Source: a bacterium | GTDB lineage: Bacteria > Chloroflexota > Dormibacteria > UBA8260 > Bog-877 | DNA length: 11,812 bases | Direction of reading: 5' to 3' | NCBI GenBank assembly: GCA_021817185.1 | Contig: JAKAVU010000053.1 | Span: 1 to 11,812 of the forward strand | In this document: positions 5,601 through 11,812 of the stretch, piece by piece | Position numbering within the stretch: position 1 is the stretch's first letter | Layout: each line of letters starts with the position of its first letter | Program-made: the position numbers and the translations under genes | The notes under the pieces: model-generated | The model's input: only the letters and a program-made list of their open reading frames with translations | Told to the model about the DNA's origin: nothing | The model's database searches: none

Positions 5601-8600
5601 GCAATTCAAGCGAAACCAACCCGCTGGTACTGCGACGCTACCTCGAAGCGGCCTACCGCCGGTACTATGCCTCAGAGTGCGCCGCGGCAGACGGCGCCGT
5701 TGCCCGAGAGCAGGTCAGCTTACTGCAAGAGGGCCAGCTTAGTGCGGATGTGATCTTGGAGCCGGTACCCGGTTTCAGCAGCTCCGAAGAGACGCTATCC
5801 CAGGTCGCAGACCGGCTCGGCTTGAATCGGGAAGTGGCCGACTTCTTTCGGCCGCTGCTGGGCGATCGGAAGCTGTACGTCCACCAGGTAGAAGCACTAG
5901 AACAACATCTTCGCGGCCGGCACGTACTGCTCGCGTCCGGCACCGGGTCCGGTAAGACAGAAGCATTGCTCCTACCGGTGATTCTTCACCTCCTAGCCGA
6001 ATCTCAGAGCTGGCCAGCGCAGACCTCGCAGCCGGTCGCGTGGTGGCGAGATAGCACTCGCTATGTCCCACAACGTCAAAGCGAGTCGGGGCATCCTCCC
6101 GGCATGCGCGGTCTGATTCTCTACCCCATGAACGCCCTGGTCGAGGATCAGATGGGCCGACTACGACGTCTCTTGAACTCGCCCACCCAGTTGCAGTGGC
6201 TCGACCGGCATCGCCAAGGGCATCGTTTCTATTTCGGGCGCTACACCAGCCAGACTCCTTCCGAGCGGAGTGTTCTGTCCGCCCTCCGCGACTTGGACGA
6301 GCGCTCGCAAGGCGTTGTCGAGGCCCAGTCGGCAGGCCACGACGCCGTCATAGGGCACATCCCGAGGCCCCTGGGAGCTGAGATGCTAACCCGCCCGGAT
6401 ATGAGTCATTCAGCGCCTGACATTCTCATTACCAACTACTCGATGCTCAACGTGATGTTGACCCGACCCGAGGAGGACTCCATCTTTGCCCAGACCGCCG
6501 CATATCTTCGATCGCCTGCAGCCCGCTTCTATCTCCTGGTGGACGAACTCCACACGTACTCAGGCACAGCGGGGACCGAGGTCGCGTTGCTCATCCGAAG
6601 GCTATGCCATCGGCTCGAGCTGGAGCCGGGATCGCCACAGCTCCGCATCCTGGCTGCGTCAGCGTCATTAGGAGAGGACCCCGCGCAGGCGGCCGCCTTC
6701 GCGCAGGAGTTCTTCGGGCCGGATCGCGCCAAGTTCGCGCTCGTAGAGGGACATCAGTCTGGCTGGCCGCAGCCCAGCGGCCAACTGCCAGAGTCGACCG
6801 CGGTAGCGACGGCAGAAGTCGGACGCCGACTGCTAGACACTATGTCCTTGAGTCGCCGGCCACTCCAGCAGCCAGGCAGTGAACTGGTGGGACTCAGATC
6901 CCATCTGCTTTCCGCCTGCACCCAGGCTCGCGGCGGCGCTCTGCCAACCTCGGCAAGCACGGTCGCTGAGCGGCTGTTCCCGACGTTGGATCCTGCTGAC
7001 CGAGAGTCGGCACTAGCCGGAGCCCTGGAGTACTTGGCCAGCGCAAGCGAGGGGGAACGCCTTCCCATTAGAGCGCATCTGTTTTTTCGCACTCTCGCTG
7101 GATGGTGGGCGTGCACTGATCCAAGCTGCTCGGCCCTGAGCGGGCATTTCCGCCACGAAGAGCGGCGGTTGGGCAAACTCTACCTTGAGCCCAGAATCCG
7201 TTGCGACTGTGGTGCCCGCTGCCTGGACTTGTGGATCTGCCAGACCTGTGGAGAGTCGCTCCTGGGTGGATACCGCTCCATACCTGACCAGAACTCACCC
7301 GACGAGTACTTGGTTCCGGAGTTTCCGGATCTCGAAGGCAGCCCTGATGCCTGGATCACGCGCAGGTCCTTAGACAACTACCGGATTCTGTGGCCAGTAG
7401 CCGGAACAGCAGAACCGGTGGATCTTAGATGGGAGCGTGAGGGCGTGGCTTTTCAGTGGCGGCCGTGCCACTTCGAGAGCACCTCTGGGCGCGTAGCCCC
7501 GCCTCAAGGTGTTCAACCCAATGCGTGGGTATTCTTCGCCAGCCCCTCGAGCCCACTGCTTTCGAGCATTCCGCCGCTCCCCGTTCAATGCCCCAAGTGT
7601 GGCGACGACTGGGAGGCTGGACCCCGGTTCGTCGATGGCCACCAGCAGCGCGAGCCGATCACCAGCCCTCGTCGGACTCGCTCTCCCCTCCGCAGGGGGA
7701 CGGTCGCTGCGAGCCGGGCGGTTCAGCTACTAAACGAACATCTCCTGCGGACCATATATGCGCCGGGCAGCGCGGCAAAGGCAGTTGTATTTTCCGACTC
7801 CCGCCAAGAGGCGGCTCGACTGGCTGCTGACATCGACCTGGCCCATCACCGAGACGCCGTCCGTCAGGTGGTCGCGGAGGTGGCCATGAGTGCTCCGGCT
7901 CGATCCGACGGGCTACTGGATCTGGCAGACCGGCTTAAGCGCGGCGCTCCCGTGGCATCATCCGACTGGGATGCCCTGGTAGTAGCGCGCGGCTCAGAGT
8001 CGATCCGGACACTTCGGCTCGCTTTCGCCCCGGGTGCGTCGGCCTCAGAGCAGCTGGCCCTGACACGCCTTCTAGCCGACCTGAGGCAGCGAATCGTACC
8101 TCTGGTTGAGGTCCGGGATGAGGTCTGGGCTCGGCTTCTCGGCGTAGGCCGCAATCCGGCCGGCCCAAGCTGGACAGGACCGGGATTCTGGGGTGACCTT
8201 TTCGACTGGTCGCAGGGGAACCCCACCCCGGCCTCCGGAATGAACAGCGAGGTCGACGCGCTGCGCGCTTCTCTATGGAGGGAGCTCGGGCGGTCTCTGT
8301 TCGCCGCCTCCGGACATGACATCGAAAGCCTGGGACTGGCAGTTCTTACGGCCCGCCAAGGAGACGTGAGCCCTCCCGCGGGATGGCCACCCGAACACGC
8401 CCGTAGTCTGGTCGAGGGGTGCCTGCGTGTGCTTGGCTTAAGTGGGCGCTACAACGACAATCGTCAGGTCACGACACCGGGTCAGCGACCGCCGGCAGAG
8501 TTGCGGAGGTGGTTATCAACCGTCGCGCGGCGCCATGCTAGCGATCCGCTTGCGCTGGAGCGATGGGCAGAAGAGCAGCTGAATGGGCGCCGCGGCCCTT

Positions 8601-10897
8601 GCCAGAGTTGGCTGCTCAGACTCGAACGCTTGGCGCTGCGGCCGGCTGAACTCCAAGTCTGGGAGTGTGCCCGTTGCCACTATCAGCACCGGCAACCAGC
8701 CGCCCAGACCTGCGTGCACTGCCAGGCACCTCTGACCACGCCCTCATTCACTTCCGCTCCCGGGGCAGATGACTACTACGTCTGGATGGCGAAGTCGGGC
8801 TACCCTATCACTCGGCTGGCGACAGAGGAGCTCACCGCCCAGACGTCACGTGAGGACGCCGTCAAGAGGCAGGTTCACTTCCAGGAAGTGTTTCTCGAAG
8901 GCGAGCCAGCCGAGCCCAGTGGGGTCGACATCCTCAGCGTCACCACCACCATGGAGGTGGGCGTCGACATCGGCTCGCTCAGAGCCGTAACCATGGCCAA
9001 CATGCCCCCACGTCGAGCGAACTATCAGCAACGAGCCGGCCGGGCCGGCCGAAGTGGCGCTGCTCTTGCGGTGGTGCTGACGGTTGCGAGAAACCGCGCC
9101 CACGATGAGTACTACTTCAGCCACGCGGAGGAGATGACCGCCGCTCCGAGCCCACCACCCTATCTTTGCACCTCCCAGGCGACTATCCTCCATCGCATGC
9201 TCCGGCATGAAGCCCTGCGCTTGGGCTTCGCCTCCCTGCCCTTGGCGGTGGCTCCGGAGCTTGGAAGAAACGTCCACGGGCACTTCGGGCTGGCCCAGGA
9301 CTGGCCACGTTGGGCGCCGAAAGTGGAGACGGCATTGGTCGCCGCTAAGCCCCAGCTTGAAGGCTTCTGCGATGCACTTCTAAATGGCACACACTGCGAC
9401 GAGTCGCGTGACCAGCTTATGGGCGTAGTACGGGACCTTCCCCAACGGGTTTCCGAGCTGGCGGCAATGGCGGGCGAGCATCCTGACTTATCGCAACGGC
9501 TGGCTGAGCACGGCCTGCTGCCGATGTTCGGCTTTCCAACTCAAGTTCGCTCTCTCTATACGACCGAACCTCGCCACTCGCAGCCCTGGCCGCCGAAGGG
9601 CGCCGTGGACCGAGAGCTACGGCTGGCTATCTCGGAATTTGCCCCTGGCAACGAGATCATTCTGGACAAGCGTGTCTACCGTTCCACAGGCTGCGTGGCG
9701 CTGATCCCACAACGCCAAGGACCGCCTCGGTATGACGAGCCGGGCGCCCTCGGGATCACCAGAGAGGTGTCCGTGTGCAATGCCTGCGATAGCGTGAGCG
9801 AACAGTCCCCCGGCCCATGCACCAACTGCGACGCACCAGAGACAGCACTTCGGTCCATGCAAGTAGCCTCCCCCGCAGGTTTCCGCGCGAATTGGAAGGA
9901 GCGCGCGCCCGCCTACGAAGGCTTAGTCGAGAGACAGTCCTCTGCAGCTAGAGCGAGGATTCAAGCCCGACGAGCGGGCGATCTCACGCCGTTTCGGGTG
10001 TTGGGCTTCTCGGTGCAGGCCGGATCCGCACGGCTCTACTACCTTAATGAGAATGGCCATCGCGGCTTTGCTTTCAACCGAGATCCGTCGGGCCGGGGCC
10101 TGGTTGTCACGTCTCCTCTGAACTCGGGCCAGCGACCCGCCCACGCCAGCGACGCCCGCCTGGTCTCGTTGGGGGCCGCGGTCATGAGTGACGTGCTTCT
10201 GATCGGTCCATCCTGGCCCCAGCCACCGGGATGGTCCCATTTCATGCCTGTCACCACGCCCCTGGATCGCTTGCTCGCAACCGCTCGTCGGGCCGGGTGG
10301 CTGTCTCTGGCGTATACCCTTCGTAACGCTGCAGCCATACTGTTCGACGTCGCCCGAGATGAGATCGAGACTGGCGTCCACCTGCGCCGCCACGAATCAG
10401 GCCAGCTGTTCCCCGAAGTATTCTTAGCGGACACGCTTGCCAACGGCGCCGGCTACATGAACCAATTCCAGGACCCAGCCGTCTTTGCGGCGCTACTGGA
10501 CTCGGCCCGAAGGCTAATTCTGGACTGGGACCAGATTGAGGACCACAACTGCGATACGTCGTGTCACCGCTGCCTGCGGGACTACAGCAATGCCCCATTG
10601 CATCCGGTGCTCGACTGGCGCCTTGGCGCTGACCTGATGTCTTTGCTCACCGACGGTAACATCTCAAGGGACCGATGGAAAGCGACTCGAGAGCGGGCCG
10701 CAGCCGCTGCCGTGGCGAGCTTTCCTGACTGGTTGGGCTGGGAGTGGGGGTCCGAGGGCCAAGTAGTTCACACTGTCCGAGGCGACTTGGCGGTGGTTCA
10801 CCCGGCGGACGACACCCCCCGCCCATTGGCAATCCACAAGGTGGATGTTTTCAATTTGTGCCGGCGGCCTGGCTTCATTTACCTGCACGCTCTATGA
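5597..10897 (+). CDS. Giant SF2 DExH helicase, COG1205/DUF1998 type (DruE/DrmA-like)
   Basis: About 1766 aa. GTG 5597 is chosen because it overlaps the preceding TGA (GTGA), matching the upstream junction; GTG 5558 is an alternative adding 13 residues. A Q-motif-like VHQVEAL (Gln97) precedes Walker A SGTGSGKT (114-121). DELH (316-319) lies in VDELHTYSGTAGTE, and motif III reads ASAS (354-357). The second RecA lobe has FSDSRQEAARLA (732 on), motif V TTTMEVGVDIG (1116 on) and motif VI QQRAGRAGRSG (1144-1154). Cysteine clusters lie at 506/511/536/538/542/548/551, 665/668, 1024/1027/1039/1042 and 1394/1397/1408/1411. The C-terminal DUF1998-type signature is C1652-x3-C1656-x2-C1659-L-R-D-Y. The family unwinds or moves along DNA using ATP. 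Length and architecture fit the helicases of Druantia (DruE) and DISARM (DrmA), with DruE closer in size. No nuclease domain is seen. Confidence 0.92.
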   Translation: MSNSSETNPLVLRRYLEAAYRRYYASECAAADGAVAREQVSLLQEGQLSADVILEPVPGFSSSEETLSQVADRLGLNREVADFFRPLLGDRKLYVHQVEALEQHLRGRHVLLASGTGSGKTEALLLPVILHLLAESQSWPAQTSQPVAWWRDSTRYVPQRQSESGHPPGMRGLILYPMNALVEDQMGRLRRLLNSPTQLQWLDRHRQGHRFYFGRYTSQTPSERSVLSALRDLDERSQGVVEAQSAGHDAVIGHIPRPLGAEMLTRPDMSHSAPDILITNYSMLNVMLTRPEEDSIFAQTAAYLRSPAARFYLLVDELHTYSGTAGTEVALLIRRLCHRLELEPGSPQLRILAASASLGEDPAQAAAFAQEFFGPDRAKFALVEGHQSGWPQPSGQLPESTAVATAEVGRRLLDTMSLSRRPLQQPGSELVGLRSHLLSACTQARGGALPTSASTVAERLFPTLDPADRESALAGALEYLASASEGERLPIRAHLFFRTLAGWWACTDPSCSALSGHFRHEERRLGKLYLEPRIRCDCGARCLDLWICQTCGESLLGGYRSIPDQNSPDEYLVPEFPDLEGSPDAWITRRSLDNYRILWPVAGTAEPVDLRWEREGVAFQWRPCHFESTSGRVAPPQGVQPNAWVFFASPSSPLLSSIPPLPVQCPKCGDDWEAGPRFVDGHQQREPITSPRRTRSPLRRGTVAASRAVQLLNEHLLRTIYAPGSAAKAVVFSDSRQEAARLAADIDLAHHRDAVRQVVAEVAMSAPARSDGLLDLADRLKRGAPVASSDWDALVVARGSESIRTLRLAFAPGASASEQLALTRLLADLRQRIVPLVEVRDEVWARLLGVGRNPAGPSWTGPGFWGDLFDWSQGNPTPASGMNSEVDALRASLWRELGRSLFAASGHDIESLGLAVLTARQGDVSPPAGWPPEHARSLVEGCLRVLGLSGRYNDNRQVTTPGQRPPAELRRWLSTVARRHASDPLALERWAEEQLNGRRGPCQSWLLRLERLALRPAELQVWECARCHYQHRQPAAQTCVHCQAPLTTPSFTSAPGADDYYVWMAKSGYPITRLATEELTAQTSREDAVKRQVHFQEVFLEGEPAEPSGVDILSVTTTMEVGVDIGSLRAVTMANMPPRRANYQQRAGRAGRSGAALAVVLTVARNRAHDEYYFSHAEEMTAAPSPPPYLCTSQATILHRMLRHEALRLGFASLPLAVAPELGRNVHGHFGLAQDWPRWAPKVETALVAAKPQLEGFCDALLNGTHCDESRDQLMGVVRDLPQRVSELAAMAGEHPDLSQRLAEHGLLPMFGFPTQVRSLYTTEPRHSQPWPPKGAVDRELRLAISEFAPGNEIILDKRVYRSTGCVALIPQRQGPPRYDEPGALGITREVSVCNACDSVSEQSPGPCTNCDAPETALRSMQVASPAGFRANWKERAPAYEGLVERQSSAARARIQARRAGDLTPFRVLGFSVQAGSARLYYLNENGHRGFAFNRDPSGRGLVVTSPLNSGQRPAHASDARLVSLGAAVMSDVLLIGPSWPQPPGWSHFMPVTTPLDRLLATARRAGWLSLAYTLRNAAAILFDVARDEIETGVHLRRHESGQLFPEVFLADTLANGAGYMNQFQDPAVFAALLDSARRLILDWDQIEDHNCDTSCHRCLRDYSNAPLHPVLDWRLGADLMSLLTDGNISRDRWKATRERAAAAAVASFPDWLGWEWGSEGQVVHTVRGDLAVVHPADDTPRPLAIHKVDVFNLCRRPGFIYLHAL

Positions 10898-11079
10898 GTG
10901 TCGTGGACCGCATCCGTGGCACGGCTACTCTCGCGACAGTGCCGCCGGTCAGAGTCCAACAGCTACCCGTACGCCACTCCCTGTCGGCTGGCATCAGGCC
11001 AGCCTACGTCGCCGTGATGACCCCTCATACCCGCCAAAGCGGTCGCAATCTTCTTCGAGATCTCCGCGACCTGGGCTAG
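10894..11079 (+). pseudogene. Possible fourth operon gene, truncated or remnant (62 aa)
   Basis: ATG 10894 overlaps the helicase stop in ATGA, the same junction type as the two upstream gene pairs. The frame runs 62 codons to a TAG at 11077-11079 and begins MSVVDRIRGTATLATVPP. No family is recognised. Its second half runs antisense through the McrC tail called on the minus strand, and both cannot well be real over that stretch. A likely reading is that only the first 100 or so bases belong to a lost fourth gene and a rearrangement joined them to the McrC fragment. A chance ATGA is the alternative. Confidence 0.3.
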
Positions 11080-11643
11080 GATGTTGTCGGAAGTGGTATC
11101 CAGGTTGAGGGCGTGAGCCGAGATACGAACACGGGCGTGCCGCACCTGCCAACTATTCGCCTCGGCGTTTCCCGCAGCGTAGACCAGGTGGACATCAGGC
11201 AAACCATAGGCGATGGCGTAGGCTAGGGCCTGGTAAAGGTCCGCCTGTGGAAACCCCGCTGGTGTCTCTGCCTTGTACTTGGCATCGATCACTCCCACGG
11301 TCCGGCCACCTATTCGCCACACCAGATCGGGGCGGATGGCGATCGACCCGTCCTCGTCGAGACTGAACCGATCCTGGGCTCGGCAACGGCCAGCCACCCT
11401 CTCCAGGGCCGCTCCCAGGGTCGCCGTGACGAAGTTCTCGAACACCTGGAAAAGGTCAATTAAGAATCCGTCGAGGCGCACCCGGCCTGCCTCTTGCTCG
11501 AGCGCCCTCCCCGACCATACGATCTCTGCCAAGGCTAAGGCATCGTGGTACCGAGCATTCGGTCTGGTCGGCTGCCAGGACGTGAGGGGAGTCCCCGGGA
11601 CCAAATCGCTTACCTCGGCCAGTAGAGCCCGCAGTTTGCGCAA
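10963..11643 (-). pseudogene. mcrC: McrC, C-terminal nuclease half, truncated by an insertion sequence
   Basis: 226 residues from a TTG at 11643; the frame stays open only to a TGA at 11667-11665, inside the insertion-sequence end. McrC is the nuclease partner of the McrB GTPase, which together cut DNA with methylated cytosines. The nuclease core is clear: LIDLFQVFENFV (Glu69), IRPDLVWR (Asp106) and VGVIDAKYKAE (Asp120, Lys122), then DLYQALAYAIAYG; this is the PD-(D/E)xK arrangement of McrC (COG4268). A complete McrC has some 150-200 more residues before this, holding the McrB-contact part. They are missing because IS21-like sequence begins near 11651. The TTG start is only the first codon available and is probably not a real start. 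The gene is convergent with the helicase operon, 65 bases away. The last ~20 residues (after KKIATALAG) may also be foreign. Confidence 0.85.
10986..11004. other. Perfect stem-loop between operon end and McrC tail
   Basis: GGCTGGC (10986-10992) and GCCAGCC (10998-11004) form a perfect 7-bp stem with loop ATCAG. It lies between the two convergent transcription units, overlapping the last residues assigned to McrC. It could work as a two-way transcription stop, but it has no T-tract on either side. Confidence 0.35.
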
Positions 11644-11650
11644 TCGGCCC

Positions 11651-11812
11651 TGTGTTGTCGGGGATCACGAATAGTGCAATGAGCTGATCACGAAAAGTGC
11701 AGCACTCCGCGGCAGGACCGGAGCCCTGTACGAGATGAGAAAGGCAGGGGCCCCCTGGCAGGCTTTGGGTGTCGAGTCCAAACCTGGGGAGGCCCCCGAG
11801 TGCAGTCTGAGG
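11651..11812. mobile_element. End of an IS21-like insertion sequence (runs off right edge)
   Basis: The McrC reading frame breaks off here. Two near-identical 16-mers, GATCACGAATAGTGCA (11663-11678) and GATCACGAAAAGTGCA (11686-11701), lie 23 bases apart. Repeated GATCACGAAAAGTGCA-like boxes just inside a TGT terminus are typical of IS21-family (istA/istB) ends, where the transposase binds. The exact border is not fixed: TGTGTTGTCGGGG starting at 11651 is the best guess, and target duplication cannot be checked because the other end is outside the window. A transposase gene may begin near the edge: GTG 11800 with GGGGAGG 7 bases before it, or ATG 11734, which stays open to the edge. Neither can be identified from so few codons. 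Confidence 0.7.
11747..11796 (+). promoter_or_regulatory. Long hairpin before the putative IS transposase start
   Basis: GGGGCCCCCTGGCAGGCTTTGG (11747-11768, given for its pairing only by its ends GGGGCC and TTTGG) folds back on CCAAACCTGGGGAGGCCCC (11778-11796) around the loop GTGTCGAGT, with a few bulges. The GGGGAGG ribosome-site-like sequence (11786-11792) before GTG 11800 lies inside the right arm. Such hairpins in insertion sequences can block transposase translation on read-through mRNA from outside; this role is inferred. Confidence 0.45.

Noticed and set aside
7864..8322. Minus-strand frames of 60-156 codons inside the helicase gene
   Set aside because: They lie wholly opposite a gene with ordered helicase motifs on both sides and show no motif or ribosome site.
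5597..10897. Naming the operon Druantia or DISARM outright
   Set aside because: Only the helicase fits. None of the marker partners (DruA-D, DruM/F/G, DruH, DrmB, DrmC, DrmD, methyltransferase) can be recognised by reading, so the name would overreach without a profile search.
11734..11812. Calling a transposase gene at ATG 11734 or GTG 11800
   Set aside because: Too few codons are in the window to recognise IstA, and the two candidate starts are in different frames.

Overview
The window is GC-rich, about 60-70 % by eye. Shine-Dalgarno-led starts sit beside one likely leaderless start. A high-GC bacterium of actinobacterial or Chloroflexota/Dormibacterota type fits, but nothing here fixes the taxon.

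Layout. (1) 1-296, minus: N-terminal part of a tyrosine recombinase that runs off the left edge. (2) 423-1319, plus: secreted SGNH/GDSL hydrolase, divergent from the recombinase. (3) 1320-1656: non-coding, with a hairpin and five copies of GGCCCGGGGTCGC at a 37-41 bp period, then a promoter that appears to give a leaderless mRNA. (4) 1657-2580, plus: HNH endonuclease with a PUA/EVE-like N-terminal domain. (5) 2701-10897, plus: three genes joined stop-to-start. They encode a large unrecognised protein (up to 671 aa), an unrecognised 295-aa protein with a possible winged-helix start, and a ~1766-aa zinc-cluster superfamily 2 helicase of the COG1205/DUF1998 type (DruE/DrmA-like). (6) 10894-11079: a possible start of a fourth gene, again with an ATGA overlap, which soon runs antisense into the next item. 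(7) 10963-11643, minus: C-terminal nuclease half of McrC, cut off from its N-terminal half. (8) about 11651-11812: the end of an IS21-like insertion sequence that caused the cut.

How it fits together. From about 2.6 kb codon use changes: the two complete genes to the left have almost only G or C in third positions, while the three-gene operon uses A/T-ending codons freely. With a recombinase on one side and an insertion sequence plus a broken McrC on the other, this looks like a defence island. The central operon is the item of most interest. Its helicase belongs to the group that drives Druantia and DISARM, but neither partner protein is one I can match to named Dru, Drm or Dpd proteins. It is a candidate undescribed (or distant Druantia-like) anti-phage or anti-plasmid system. 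The defence role is inferred from helicase type and neighbours, not shown by the sequence.
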